From the NCBI RefSeq assembly GCF_009184905.1, contig NZ_WESC01000009.1, positions 1-64,000 on the forward strand: a stretch of DNA of 64,000 bases. Reading direction: 5' to 3'. Within the stretch, counting starts at the first letter, position 1. Every line of letters starts with the position of its first letter. Of the stretch, positions 6,978 through 16,355 are shown piece after piece. Both the position numbers and the translations under genes were made by a program. The notes below the pieces were generated by a model. That model was not told the DNA's origin. It saw only the letters and a program-made list of their open reading frames with translations, and made no database searches. The stretch comes from Parvibaculum sedimenti (GTDB lineage Bacteria; Pseudomonadota; Alphaproteobacteria; Parvibaculales; Parvibaculaceae).

Positions 6978-8288
6978 ATGAATTACGTCTGGTCGAACTG
7001 GTCCGGTTGGGTAAGAGCCTGGCCCAGATCCATTGCAGAGCCCGCAACCGAAGAAGAGCTCGCCTCCATCCTGCGCGAGGCTGAGGCGCCGGTCAGGCCC
7101 GCAGGGACCGGGCATTCGTTCACGCCGCTGGTCGAGAGCCCCGGTACAATCGTCACGCTGCGCCACATCGCCGGTGTTGTCGACCACGATCCGGATACCG
7201 AAACCGCGCGGATCAAGGCGGGCACGACGATCCGCGATCTCGGCCCGCTGCTTTTCGACCGCGGGCTCGGGCTCGTCAATCAGGGAGACATTGATCGTCA
7301 GTCGCTTGCGGGCGCGGTCGGTACCGGCACGCATGGCACGGGCGGCGAGTTGGGTTCACTCTCGGCCGGTGTTGTAGGCTTCCGTCTCGTCACCGCCGAT
7401 GGCGAGGTCATTCAGGCGAGCCGCAAGGAGAACCCGGACGTGTTCAACGCGGGCCGTGTATCGATGGGCAGTCTCGGCATCATGAGCGAGATCACCATGC
7501 AGTGCCGCCCAGCCTATGTGCTGGAAGAAACGGGCGGTGCCATGCCGATCGAAGATGTTCTGTCGCGCGTCGAGGAATTGCGCGACGCCAATCGGCATTT
7601 CGAATTTTTCTGGTTTCCCTATTCCGACCTCGCCATCGTCAAGATACTGGGCCAGACGGCGAAACAGGCCAAGCCGCGCCGTCGCCGGGAGGAGGGCGAG
7701 CTCTCGCGCGATGAAAAGATTTTCGTCGCCGCCTGCGAGGCGACGCGTTATGCGCCGTTTATACGCGGGCCGCTGCAGAAATTCCTGACATCGAACACGG
7801 AGCGCTATTCCTCCGGAACGCTGACGGAGCCGGGCCGTGTGCGCTGGTCGCATGAGGCATTCCCGAGCGATCGCCATGTGCGCTTCAACGAAATGGAATA
7901 TGCGGTGCCGGCCGATCTGGGGCCGGATTGCCTGCGCGAGGTCGCGGCCCATATGCGCAAATGCGGCGAGAACTTTCTCTTCCCGCTCGAATATCGTTAT
8001 GTCGCCGCCGACGACATCTGGCTGAGCCCATTTTACGGCCGCGACAGCGCCACGATCTCTGTGCATCAATATTATCGTCAGCCTTACGAGAAGCTCTTTG
8101 CAGGCGTTGAGGCGATTTTCGCGCGTTACGAGGGGCGCCCGCACTGGGGCAAGCTGCACACACTCGGGCCTGCGGAGCTCTCCGCGCTTTATCCGCATTG
8201 GGATGAATTTCAGGCGATGCGAATGAAGCTCGATCCGAAAGGAAAATTCCTCAACGGTTATCTCAGGCGGATTTTCGGCGAGGAATGA
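6978..8288 (+). CDS. FAD-linked sugar-1,4-lactone oxidase (D-arabinono-lactone oxidase family)
   Basis: A 436-residue flavoprotein of the VAO/PCMH fold. The FAD-binding N-terminal half shows VRPAGTGHSFTPL and the glycine-rich GAVGTGTHGTGGELGS. The C-terminal ALO domain ends with the hallmark HWGKLH near the C terminus (HWxK in characterised enzymes). Members oxidise aldonolactones or alditols with O2 or another acceptor; the exact substrate cannot be read here. I chose ATG 6978, preceded by GGAG, over an upstream ATG at 6939. The gene converges on modC with no gap: the two stops form TGATCA. Confidence 0.85.
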   Translation: MNYVWSNWSGWVRAWPRSIAEPATEEELASILREAEAPVRPAGTGHSFTPLVESPGTIVTLRHIAGVVDHDPDTETARIKAGTTIRDLGPLLFDRGLGLVNQGDIDRQSLAGAVGTGTHGTGGELGSLSAGVVGFRLVTADGEVIQASRKENPDVFNAGRVSMGSLGIMSEITMQCRPAYVLEETGGAMPIEDVLSRVEELRDANRHFEFFWFPYSDLAIVKILGQTAKQAKPRRRREEGELSRDEKIFVAACEATRYAPFIRGPLQKFLTSNTERYSSGTLTEPGRVRWSHEAFPSDRHVRFNEMEYAVPADLGPDCLREVAAHMRKCGENFLFPLEYRYVAADDIWLSPFYGRDSATISVHQYYRQPYEKLFAGVEAIFARYEGRPHWGKLHTLGPAELSALYPHWDEFQAMRMKLDPKGKFLNGYLRRIFGEE

Positions 8289-9413
8289 TCAGGCCATCCG
8301 GCCGCTTTCGCTCATGTCGCTCGCCAGTGCCACCGATTTGACGAGTGCCCAGACGGGTCGCCCGGTCGCGAGCTGAAGCTGTTCGGCGGCACGATTGGTG
8401 ATCCGCGCGAAGAGGCGAAGCTCAGCGCCGACCGCCAGTTTCACATCGACTTGAGATGGCCCTGCAGCCTTGATCTCGACGATCTTGGCCTCTATCACAT
8501 TCTGAATACTGAGCGCGGTCGGTCGCTCCGTCGCCAGCGCGATGTCGCGGGCGTGAAGCCGCAGGCGAACCCGGGCGCCGGGCGCAAGTGCAAGCTCCGC
8601 CACGGCAAGTGTCGCGCCGCCAATGTCCAGTTCCGTCAGATGATGGGCGTCGTCGTGATGCGAGACACGGGCCTCGATAATGGTAGCCGGATCGGCGGCG
8701 CTGCCATCCTCCCCCAAAATCAGCGATTGAACGTCGAGGCGGTTCAGCACCTCCGCAACTTCGCCACATGCCGCGACGCGACCGCCATGCAGTACCAACA
8801 CGCGGTCCGCAAGCCGCACGATCTCGTCGATATTGTGGCTGACGAAAAGGATCGGCAAATCGAGGCGACGATGCAGCGCTTCGATGAAAGGCATGATCTC
8901 GCGGCGGCGACGAATGTCGAGGCTCGAAAGCGGCTCGTCCATGAGCAGAAGTTGTGGGGCGGAGAGAAGCGCGCGACCGATGGCGACGCGCTGCGCTTCT
9001 CCGCCAGAGAGCCGATGCGGTCGCCGGTCGAGAAGGGCGCCGAGACCGAGGAGGTCGATCACCTCGGCGCGTGGCATGGTGCCGGCGCCACCACGCCGCC
9101 TTGCGCCGTAGTCGAGATTTTCGGCGACGCTCAAATGCGGGAAGAGGCGGGCTTCCTGAAAGACATAGCCGACACGGCGTTGTTCGGGCGGCATGAAAAC
9201 GCCCCGCGCTGTGTCGACAAACACTCGGTTGTCAAGCGCGATGCGCCCGCTCTGCGGCCGCGCGAGGCCCGCGATCGCGCCAAGCGTCATCGACTTTCCG
9301 GCACCCGAGGGACCGATGATACCTGTCACACCCGGGCCTGCCTCGAAGGCGACATCGAGCGCGAAGCCTTCGACGCGCTGCGTGACGCGGACGCTGAGCT
9401 GTGTTCCGCTCAT
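8289..9413 (-). CDS. modC: Molybdate ABC transporter ATP-binding protein ModC
   Basis: A 374-residue ABC ATPase. Walker A is GPSGAGKS (about 34-41), the signature is LSGGEAQRVAIGRAL, Walker B is LLLMDEPLSSLD and the switch histidine is in FVSHN. After residue 230 comes a C-terminal extension typical of ModC, ending in a Mop/TOBE oxyanion-binding region (IQNVIEAKIVEI...VDVKLAVGAEL...ITNRAAEQL). It energises ModB for molybdate (possibly tungstate) uptake. The start overlaps the modB stop by 4 bases, showing translational coupling. No modA or modE is adjacent, which is unusual. Confidence 0.9.
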   Translation of the reverse strand: MSGTQLSVRVTQRVEGFALDVAFEAGPGVTGIIGPSGAGKSMTLGAIAGLARPQSGRIALDNRVFVDTARGVFMPPEQRRVGYVFQEARLFPHLSVAENLDYGARRRGGAGTMPRAEVIDLLGLGALLDRRPHRLSGGEAQRVAIGRALLSAPQLLLMDEPLSSLDIRRRREIMPFIEALHRRLDLPILFVSHNIDEIVRLADRVLVLHGGRVAACGEVAEVLNRLDVQSLILGEDGSAADPATIIEARVSHHDDAHHLTELDIGGATLAVAELALAPGARVRLRLHARDIALATERPTALSIQNVIEAKIVEIKAAGPSQVDVKLAVGAELRLFARITNRAAEQLQLATGRPVWALVKSVALASDMSESGRMA

Positions 9414-10120
9414 TCCACGCCCCTGATGCGGCGCTGCTGCCTCTGCGCGAAATATTCTGACGCCGCCAACGCGCCGATGGCGAGCATTATCGAGAGGCCG
9501 ACGAAACGCAGCGCATTGATTTCCCCATCGGGAACCTGCAAGGCACTGTAAAGCGCGATGGGGAGCGTTTGCGTCTCGCCGGGAATATTGGCGACGAAGG
9601 TGATGGTCGCGCCGAATTCGCCAAGCGCGCGGGCGAAACCGAGAAGCGTTCCGGCGATGATGCCCGGCATGACGAGCGGCAGCGTCACGGTCGCGAAAAC
9701 ATCCATGCGCCCCGCGCCGAGCGTGCGTGCGGCGGCTTCGAGCTTCGGATCGACCGTTTCGAAGGCGAGCCGGATGGCGCGGACGAGAAGCGGAAAGCCC
9801 ATCACGGCGGAAGCAAGCGCCGCGCCTTTCCAGTTGAACGCCAGCGTGAAGCCTAGCTGCGTTTCGAGGAAATGGCCGATGGGGCCCTTATGCCCGAAGA
9901 GGATGAGCAGCAGATAGCCGGTGACGACGGGCGGCAGAATGAGCGGCATATGGACCAACCCGTCCAGCGCGAACTTGCCCGGAAAGCGCCCGCGCGCCAG
10001 CGCCCATGCCACCGCGACGCCCGGCGGCAGGGAAAGCGCCGTGCCGATGACGCCCGTTTTCAGCGACAGCCAGAGGGCCTGCGCTTCGCCCGGCGAGAGC
10101 CACGAGCTCCAATCCGCCAT
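9410..10120 (-). CDS. modB: Molybdate ABC transporter permease ModB
   Basis: A 236-residue inner-membrane permease with five to six helices and the BPD_transp_1 EAA loop (ETVDPKLEAAARTLGAGRMDVF). LPPVVTGYLLLILFG and ARALGEFGATITFVANIPGE are typical of ModB. It forms the channel for molybdate together with ModC, which follows with a 4-base overlap. It starts three bases after the stop of the cystathionine beta-lyase gene, so all three probably share one transcript. The periplasmic binding protein ModA must be elsewhere or is missing. Confidence 0.92.
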   Translation of the reverse strand: MADWSSWLSPGEAQALWLSLKTGVIGTALSLPPGVAVAWALARGRFPGKFALDGLVHMPLILPPVVTGYLLLILFGHKGPIGHFLETQLGFTLAFNWKGAALASAVMGFPLLVRAIRLAFETVDPKLEAAARTLGAGRMDVFATVTLPLVMPGIIAGTLLGFARALGEFGATITFVANIPGETQTLPIALYSALQVPDGEINALRFVGLSIMLAIGALAASEYFAQRQQRRIRGVE

Positions 10121-10123
10121 GGT

Positions 10124-11287
10124 TCAGCCGATGATCGCGTTGAAGCGCGCGAAGCCTGCTTCGAGATCTGCGATGAGATCGCGTAGATCTTCGAGCCCCG
10201 CATGGATGCGCAGGATGGGCCCCTCGAGGGCGGCGGGCGTCGCTGTGCGGATGCCGTGAAGGTCTTGCGGCACGATGAGGCTTTCATAGCCTCCCCATGA
10301 CCAGCCCATGCCGAAATATTCGAGATGGTCGAGCATGGCGGCGATGGCAGCATCTGGGCAGGGCTTCAGCACGATGCTGAAAAGCCCGCTTGCGCCGGTA
10401 AAGTCCCGCTTCCAGAGTTCGTGACCCGGATCGGTGGGCAGCGCAGGGTGAAGCACGCGGGCGACTTCGGGACGCTCCGCGAACCAGCGGGCAAGTGCAA
10501 TCCCCGTCTTCATGTGCCGTTCGAGGCGGACGGAGAGCGTGCGCATGCCGCGCAGGACGAGGTACACATCGTCGGGCGCGACCGTCATGCCGAGCGCGCC
10601 ATGCGTCGCAAGCACCGTCTTGCCGGCTTCCTCCGTCGCGGTGATAGCGCCCATCATGACGTCGGAATGACCGCAGAGATATTTGGTGACCGCCTGGATC
10701 GAAACATCGGCGCCATGTTCGAAGGGCTTGAAGTAGAGAGGCGAGGCCCACGTATTGTCGATGATGAGCTTCGCGCCGCCTTCATGCGCTGCTTTCGCCA
10801 GCGCGGGAATATCCTGCATCTCGAAACTGATCGAGCCCGGCGATTCCGCATAGACGACTTTGGTGTTCGGTTTCATGTGCCTGGCGATCCCGGAGCCGAT
10901 CTCGGGATCGTAATATTCGACTTCCACACCATTGCGTTTGAGGATCGTGTCGCAGAAATGGCGCGAGGGGCCATAGACGCTGTCGACCATCAGCAGGTGA
11001 TCGCCTGCCTTGAGAAAGGCCATCAACGCGGTGGAGACCGCCGCGAGGCCCGAAGGCGTCAGCACCGTCTTTGCGCCGCCTTCGAGGGCAGCAATGGCTT
11101 CCTCAAGCGCGGCCAGAGTCGGCGTGCCGCGCCGCGCATAGGTGTAGGGCTGGCTTCGGGTCTTCATCGCCTCGACGGTGGGGAAGAGAATCGTCGAGGC
11201 GTGGTAGACGGGCGTATTGACGACGCCAAAATGCACGTCCGGGTGGCGTCCTGCGGTGACAATCAGCGTATCCTGCTTGGGCTTCAT
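10124..11287 (-). CDS. metC: Cystathionine beta-lyase (PLP-dependent)
   Basis: The 387-residue enzyme belongs to the Cys/Met metabolism PLP family. It would cleave cystathionine to homocysteine, pyruvate and ammonia in methionine synthesis. The PLP lysine lies in AVTKYLCGHSDVMMG, the phosphate-binding segment is TPSGLAAVSTAL, and ARRGTPTLAALEEAI and the C-terminal WGGYESL are typical of cystathionine beta-lyases. First gene of an apparent operon with modB and modC. Other family members (gamma-lyase, gamma-synthase) are less likely given the WGGYESL region. The upstream 166 bases are shared with the divergent aap operon. Confidence 0.88.
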   Translation of the reverse strand: MKPKQDTLIVTAGRHPDVHFGVVNTPVYHASTILFPTVEAMKTRSQPYTYARRGTPTLAALEEAIAALEGGAKTVLTPSGLAAVSTALMAFLKAGDHLLMVDSVYGPSRHFCDTILKRNGVEVEYYDPEIGSGIARHMKPNTKVVYAESPGSISFEMQDIPALAKAAHEGGAKLIIDNTWASPLYFKPFEHGADVSIQAVTKYLCGHSDVMMGAITATEEAGKTVLATHGALGMTVAPDDVYLVLRGMRTLSVRLERHMKTGIALARWFAERPEVARVLHPALPTDPGHELWKRDFTGASGLFSIVLKPCPDAAIAAMLDHLEYFGMGWSWGGYESLIVPQDLHGIRTATPAALEGPILRIHAGLEDLRDLIADLEAGFARFNAIIG

Positions 11288-11414
11288 CTCGGCTCACTGG
11301 GCAAATCAACGAATGTTCGACGGATGTTCAGGCATTGCACCGTGGCGCGATGCGGTTAGTCTGTGCCGTCGAAGGGGGATACCCCATATCGTCGAAGCAT
11401 AGCACCCAAGCAAC

Positions 11415-11433
11415 GCCCCCTGGCAAAGGGGGC
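11415..11433. promoter_or_regulatory. Hairpin in the metC/aapJ divergent region
   Basis: GCCCCCT (11415-11421) and AGGGGGC (11427-11433) form a perfect 7-bp stem 20 bases upstream of the aapJ ATG, between the divergent metC and aapJ genes. It could be an operator or a leader structure; no family is recognised. Confidence 0.25.
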
Positions 11434-11453
11434 GAAGAGAAAAGTCCCGACCC

Positions 11454-12578
11454 ATGGCCAGAAGACCCAGCCTCCTGTCTCGTCTCTTCCCGTTCGTCTT
11501 CGGGCTGCTGGTTGGCGCGGGCACGCTCTATTTCTTCATGCCAGGGCCGGGCGCCTCGGTGGGCAAGCCCGTGCAGGGGCAGCCCGTGGCCAAGGCGGGC
11601 CAGCCGGCTCCGGCCGCGCAGCCCCAGGGCGCGACGCTCGCCACGGTCCGGGAGCGGGGCTATGTGCAATGCGGCGTGAGCACCGGCCTGCCCGGCTTCT
11701 CCAACCCCGACGACAAGGGCGTCTGGACCGGCATCGATGTCGATTTCTGCAAGGCGGTCGCCGCCGCCGTCTTCGGCGACGAGACCAAGGTCAAATATCG
11801 CCCGCTCAACGCCAAGGACCGTTTCACCGCGCTGCAATCCGGCGAGGTGGACGTGCTTTCGCGCAACACCACCTGGACCATGTCGCGCGACACCTCGCTC
11901 GGCTTCAATTTCGCGGGCGTGATCTACTACGACGGGCAGGGCTTTATGGTGAAGAAGGCCTCGGGCATCACCAGCGCCGCGCAGCTCAACGGCGCGACGA
12001 TCTGCACGCAGACGGGCACGACGACGGAGTTGAACCTCGCCGACTATTTCCGAGGCCAGAACATGACCTACAAGGTTCTGCCCTTCGAGAAGAACGAGGA
12101 GGCGCTCAGCGCCTATGACAGCGGCCGCTGCGATGCCTATACGACCGACGCGTCGGGCCTCCACGCGCAGAAGCTGATCCTGAAGAACCCGGTCGAGCAT
12201 ATGGTGCTACCAGAAGTCATTTCCAAGGAACCGCTTGGGCCGCTGGTGCGGCAGGGCGACCCGCAATGGGAAGACATCGTGCGCTGGACGCTTTTCGCGC
12301 TGATCGACGCGGAAGAGCTGGGCGTGACCTCCACCAACGTCAATCAGATGAAGGCGAGCCCGAGCCCAGAAGTGCGCCGCATGCTCGGCACGGAAGGCGA
12401 TTTCGGACAGGCGCTTGGGCTTTCAAAGAATTGGGCGGTCGATGCAATCGGGGCCGTCGGCAATTACGGCGAGATGTTCGAGCGCAATGTGGGCGTGAAA
12501 ACGCCGCTCGGCATTCCGCGCGGGCTCAACGCGCTCTGGCGGAATGGCGGGCTGATGTACGCGCCGCCTATCCGCTGA
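11454..12578 (+). CDS. aapJ: General L-amino-acid ABC transporter binding protein AapJ
   Basis: The periplasmic solute-binding protein of the broad-range amino-acid importer: 374 residues with an N-terminal hydrophobic export segment (about 10-30) and a Pro/Ala/Gly linker. The SBP_bac_3 fold begins near residue 60 (LATVRERGYVQCGVSTGLPGFS). GIDVDFCKAVAAAVFGD and RNTTWTMSRD are hallmarks of AapJ/BztA. It delivers acidic, polar and other L-amino acids to AapQM. First gene of aapJQMP; aapQ begins 10 bases downstream. The export segment may stay as an anchor because no clear cleavage motif follows it. Confidence 0.93.
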   Translation: MARRPSLLSRLFPFVFGLLVGAGTLYFFMPGPGASVGKPVQGQPVAKAGQPAPAAQPQGATLATVRERGYVQCGVSTGLPGFSNPDDKGVWTGIDVDFCKAVAAAVFGDETKVKYRPLNAKDRFTALQSGEVDVLSRNTTWTMSRDTSLGFNFAGVIYYDGQGFMVKKASGITSAAQLNGATICTQTGTTTELNLADYFRGQNMTYKVLPFEKNEEALSAYDSGRCDAYTTDASGLHAQKLILKNPVEHMVLPEVISKEPLGPLVRQGDPQWEDIVRWTLFALIDAEELGVTSTNVNQMKASPSPEVRRMLGTEGDFGQALGLSKNWAVDAIGAVGNYGEMFERNVGVKTPLGIPRGLNALWRNGGLMYAPPIR

Positions 12579-12588
12579 GGGCTCGCGC

Positions 12589-13779
12589 GTGGCTGGGGGG
12601 AAACAGGCTACGGCAAAACGGGCAATGCGCTGGTCGTGGAACGATCCGCATCTGCGGGCGCTGATCTGGCAGATTGGTGCGCTCGCCATTGTCGTGGTCA
12701 CGCTCTGGTATCTCGCGGCGACGGCGCATGAGAATCTCTCCCGCCAGCATATCGCCACGGGCTTCGGCTTCCTGCAGAACACGGCAGGATTCGGCATCGT
12801 CCAGTCGCTTATTCCCTATTCGGAAGAGGCGAGCTATGGCCGCGCTTTTCTCGTTGGCCTCTGCAACACGCTGCTCGTCGCGGCGCTTGGCACCGTGCTG
12901 GCGGTGGCGCTCGGCTTCGTGGTCGGCATTGCGCGTCTGTCGTCGAACTGGCTCGTTGCGAAGCTCGCCGCGGCCTATGTCGAGACGCTGCGAAATATCC
13001 CGCTGCTGCTGCAGCTCTTCTTCTGGTACTTCGCCATCCTTCAGCCATTGCCTAGCCCGCGCGAAAGCCTGACGCTGCTGCCGGGCGTATTCCTCAGCAA
13101 TCGCGGCATCGTCATGCCGGGGATTGGCCTGACGGGAACGAGCCTTGCCTTTTTCGCGACGCTCATCGTGGCTGTACTTGCCGCGCTCTACATCGCGCGG
13201 CGGGCGAGGGCGCGGCTTCTCGCGACCGGCCAGCGGTTCCCGGCGGTCATTGTTAACACCGTTATCATTATTGGACTGCCGGCGCTTGTCTGGTTGGTCG
13301 GCGGTGCGCCCTTCACGCTCCAGCACGCAGAGATGGGCAAGTTCGACTTCACGGGTGGCTGGCGTCTGCTTCCGGAGTTTCTGGCGCTGCTGCTTGGCCT
13401 GACGCTCTATACCGCAGCCTTCATTGCCGAGATCGTGCGCGCCGGCATTCAGTCGGTCGGCCACGGGCAGACCGAGGCGGCCCATGCGCTTGGGCTTTCC
13501 AACGGGCAGACGCTTCGTCTTGTCGTCATTCCGCAGGCGCTGCGCGTGATCATTCCGCCGCTGACGAGCCAGATCCTGAACCTGACCAAGAACTCCTCCC
13601 TCGCCGTCGCCATCGGCTATCCCGATCTCGTCTCGGTCTTCGCGGGCACCGTCCTCAACCAGACGGGGCAGGCAATCGAGGTGATCGCCATCACCATGGG
13701 GGTCTATCTCGTCATCAGCCTCGCGACGTCGTTCGCCATGAATCTCTACAATGCGCGCGTCGCAATCGTGGAGCGCTGA
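12589..13779 (+). CDS. aapQ: General L-amino-acid ABC transporter permease AapQ
   Basis: A 396-residue polytopic permease. It has an extended N-terminal membrane half and a C-terminal HEAA-type permease domain with the loop EAAHALGLSNGQTLRLVVIPQALRV (split here by type) that docks onto AapP. The long insert between helices is characteristic of AapQ/BztB. GTG 12589 (GAGGG upstream) is used; ATG 12625 is an alternative. It pairs with AapM to form the membrane channel. Confidence 0.92.
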   Translation: MAGGKQATAKRAMRWSWNDPHLRALIWQIGALAIVVVTLWYLAATAHENLSRQHIATGFGFLQNTAGFGIVQSLIPYSEEASYGRAFLVGLCNTLLVAALGTVLAVALGFVVGIARLSSNWLVAKLAAAYVETLRNIPLLLQLFFWYFAILQPLPSPRESLTLLPGVFLSNRGIVMPGIGLTGTSLAFFATLIVAVLAALYIARRARARLLATGQRFPAVIVNTVIIIGLPALVWLVGGAPFTLQHAEMGKFDFTGGWRLLPEFLALLLGLTLYTAAFIAEIVRAGIQSVGHGQTEAAHALGLSNGQTLRLVVIPQALRVIIPPLTSQILNLTKNSSLAVAIGYPDLVSVFAGTVLNQTGQAIEVIAITMGVYLVISLATSFAMNLYNARVAIVER

Positions 13780-13780
13780 C

Positions 13781-14848
13781 ATGGTGACGACATCGATCAA
13801 ATGGCTGAGGCGCAACCTGTTCTCCAACTGGTGGAATACGGGCCTCACGGTCCTCGTGCTCTATGTGCTGTGGAGCGCTGTTCCGCCGTTTATCGACTGG
13901 GCCTTCGTCAGCGCCGTCTGGCATGGAGAGGGCCGCGCCGCCTGCCTCGGGCCGGGGAAGGGCGCCTGCTGGCCCTTCGTCTATGCCAATCTCGACCAGT
14001 TCATTTATGGCCGCTATCCGGCGGAGCTGCGCTGGCGCGTCAATGTGGCCTTTCTGCTCGGCCTCGCGGGCCTCGTTCCCATGCTCATCCCGCGCGTGCC
14101 CGCAAAGTTCTGGAATCTCGGCTATCTCGTCATTGCCTGGCCGATGATCGCCATTGTGCTCATTTCCGGTGACAGGCCGGGATTGATTGGCGTCGATACG
14201 GATCTCTGGGGCGGGCTTCTGGTGACGCTCATCGTCGCCATCACCGGCATCGTGGCATCGTTCCCGCTTGGCGTCTTGCTCGCGCTCGGGCGGCGTTCGG
14301 AAATGCCGGTGATCCGTTCGCTTTCCACGATCTTCATCGAGTTCTGGCGCGGCGTGCCGCTCATCACGGTGCTGTTCATGGCGAGCGTGATGCTTCCGCT
14401 CTTTCTGCCGCGCGAAATCCATCTCGACAATCTGCTGCGCTGCCTCGTCGGCGTGGCGCTTTTCTCGTCGGCCTATATGGCGGAAGTCGTGCGCGGCGGG
14501 TTGCAAGCCGTGCCGCGCGGGCAGATTGAGGCGGCGCGCGCGCTCGGCCTCAGCTATTGGCAGACCATGGGCCTCGTCGTTCTGCCGCAGGCGCTGCGCC
14601 ATGTCATTCCAGGCATCGTCAACACCTTCATCGGCCTCTTCAAGGATACGACGCTGGTGTTGATCGTCGGGCTTTTCGATTTTCTGGGCCAGGTGCGCGT
14701 GCAGCTTAGCGACATGCACTGGTCGACGCCGCAGGGGGCCGCGACCGGCTATGTGTTCGCGGCCTTCGTCTACTGGGTTTTCTGCTTCGGCATGTCGCGC
14801 TATTCCGCCTTCATGGAGCGCCGGCTCAACAAGGGCATGGTGAGGTAA
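13781..14848 (+). CDS. aapM: General L-amino-acid ABC transporter permease AapM
   Basis: A 355-residue polytopic partner of AapQ. Its C-terminal permease domain has the loop EAARALGLSYWQTMG followed by VLPQALRHVIPG, and the segment KDTTLVLIVGLFDFLG is typical of AapM/BztC. ATG 13781 is two bases after the aapQ stop region and has GGAG upstream, so I prefer it to the overlapping ATG at 13751. Third gene of the aap operon. Confidence 0.93.
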   Translation: MVTTSIKWLRRNLFSNWWNTGLTVLVLYVLWSAVPPFIDWAFVSAVWHGEGRAACLGPGKGACWPFVYANLDQFIYGRYPAELRWRVNVAFLLGLAGLVPMLIPRVPAKFWNLGYLVIAWPMIAIVLISGDRPGLIGVDTDLWGGLLVTLIVAITGIVASFPLGVLLALGRRSEMPVIRSLSTIFIEFWRGVPLITVLFMASVMLPLFLPREIHLDNLLRCLVGVALFSSAYMAEVVRGGLQAVPRGQIEAARALGLSYWQTMGLVVLPQALRHVIPGIVNTFIGLFKDTTLVLIVGLFDFLGQVRVQLSDMHWSTPQGAATGYVFAAFVYWVFCFGMSRYSAFMERRLNKGMVR

Positions 14849-14854
14849 TTGGTC

Positions 14855-15598
14855 ATGACAAAATCACCCATCATCGAGATCGCGCATGTCGACAAGTGGT
14901 ATGGCGATTTTCATGCTCTGAAAGATGTGAGCCTGTCGGTCGCGGAAGGCGAGCGCATCGTCATCGCCGGGCCGTCCGGCTCCGGCAAGTCAACGCTGAT
15001 CCGCTGCATCAACCGGCTCGAAGCGCATGACAAGGGTCGCATCGCGGTCGATGGCATCGAACTCACCGAAGACCTGAAACGCATCGACGAGGTGCGCCGT
15101 GAAGTTGGCATGGTGTTCCAGCAATTCAATCTCTTTCCGCATATGACGGTGCTTGAGAACTGCACGCTCGCGCCGATCTGGGTGCGTAAGCAGCCGCAGG
15201 AAGAGGCGGAGGCGACGGCCATGCGCTTCCTCGAGCGCGTCCGCATTCCGGAGCAGGCGCTGAAATATCCCGGCCAGCTTTCCGGCGGCCAGCAGCAGCG
15301 CGTCGCCATCGCCCGCGCGCTCTGCATGAACCCGAAGATCATGCTCTTCGACGAACCGACCTCGGCGCTCGACCCGGAGATGATCAAGGAAGTCCTCGAC
15401 GTCATGGTGGGCCTCGCCAATGACGGCATGACCATGATCTGCGTCACCCACGAAATGGGCTTCGCCCGCGAAGTCGCCGATCGCGTCGTCTTCATGGACC
15501 AAGGCGAAATTGTCGAGGAAGCGCCGCCTGCGGAGTTTTTCACCAGCCCGAAAAGTGAGCGGACAAAGGCGTTTCTCGCGCAGATTTTGAGGGGATAG
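14855..15598 (+). CDS. aapP: General L-amino-acid ABC transporter ATP-binding protein AapP
   Basis: A 247-residue polar-amino-acid-type ATPase. Walker A is GPSGSGKST, the Q-loop is in [13 protein letters not shown], the signature is [15 protein letters not shown], Walker B is [14 protein letters not shown], and the switch histidine is in CVTHEMGFA. It powers AapQM import. ATG 14855 with GAGG upstream is chosen; a TTG six bases earlier is possible. It follows aapM by a few bases and ends the operon. No terminator hairpin is evident after it. Confidence 0.95.
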   Translation: MTKSPIIEIAHVDKWYGDFHALKDVSLSVAEGERIVIAGPSGSGKSTLIRCINRLEAHDKGRIAVDGIELTEDLKRIDEVRREVGMVFQQFNLFPHMTVLENCTLAPIWVRKQPQEEAEATAMRFLERVRIPEQALKYPGQLSGGQQQRVAIARALCMNPKIMLFDEPTSALDPEMIKEVLDVMVGLANDGMTMICVTHEMGFAREVADRVVFMDQGEIVEEAPPAEFFTSPKSERTKAFLAQILRG

Positions 15599-15627
15599 TA
15601 TTTGAACGCCGGGCAAGTCGTGGATGT

Positions 15628-16341
15628 GTGGAACAGAACACGAGACCGCTGATGTTGAAACCGTTTGGCCGTGATATCTGGACTGCGGATGGTCACGCCG
15701 TGTCGACTGCTGGGTTTGGATATCCAACACGAATGGTCGTGATCCGGTTGTCGGAGGGCGGCCTCTTCATTTGGTCTCCGATACAGCTTACGGATGCTCT
15801 GCGAGCGGCGGTCGACGTACTCGGCGACGTACGATATCTCGTCGCGCCCAATTCACTTCATCACCTGTTTTTGGGTGAGTGGGGACGCGTATATGGCAGC
15901 GCAAAGCTATACGCTCCTCCCGGCCTAGCAAAAAAGCGAAGGGATATTGTTTTCGACGGAGAGCTTGGAAACGAACCGATCGCCGGATGGGCTGCGGATA
16001 TCGATCAAGTCGTGGTGCCAGGCAATCTCATTACGACGGAGGTGGTTTTCTTCCACCGAAAGAGCGGCACGGTGCTTTTCACCGATTTGATCCAGCAATT
16101 TCCTGCTGATTGGTTTTCCGGATGGCGAGCGATTGTGGCGCGACTGGACCTCATGATCGGTGCCGAACCTGCTGTGCCCAGGAAGTTCCGTACAGCTTTT
16201 ATAGGGCGCCGGGCCGCGCGCGTCGCGCTTGAGCATATTCTGGCGTGGCCTGCTGAAAATGTGCTGATGGCGCATGGGGCGCCGGTGATCGGTGACGGCC
16301 AAGCGTTCATCCGTCGAGCATTCAAATGGCTTATAGCGTAG
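15628..16341 (+). CDS. DUF4336 (metallo-beta-lactamase-like) protein
   Basis: The 237-residue protein resembles the DUF4336 family, a divergent metallo-hydrolase-like fold. Visible are [16 protein letters not shown], where HH occupies the usual metal-site position, then [17 protein letters not shown] and [16 protein letters not shown], matching the order of MBL motifs in a degenerate form. The enzymatic role of the family is not established. GTG 15628 or ATG 15652 could start it; neither has a strong Shine-Dalgarno. GC by eye is about 52-55%, lower than its neighbours, so it may be a recent acquisition. It lies 30 bases after aapP but is probably not functionally linked. Confidence 0.7.
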   Translation: MEQNTRPLMLKPFGRDIWTADGHAVSTAGFGYPTRMVVIRLSEGGLFIWSPIQLTDALRAAVDVLGDVRYLVAPNSLHHLFLGEWGRVYGSAKLYAPPGLAKKRRDIVFDGELGNEPIAGWAADIDQVVVPGNLITTEVVFFHRKSGTVLFTDLIQQFPADWFSGWRAIVARLDLMIGAEPAVPRKFRTAFIGRRAARVALEHILAWPAENVLMAHGAPVIGDGQAFIRRAFKWLIA

Positions 16342-16355
16342 CCTGCGGGAGAGGT

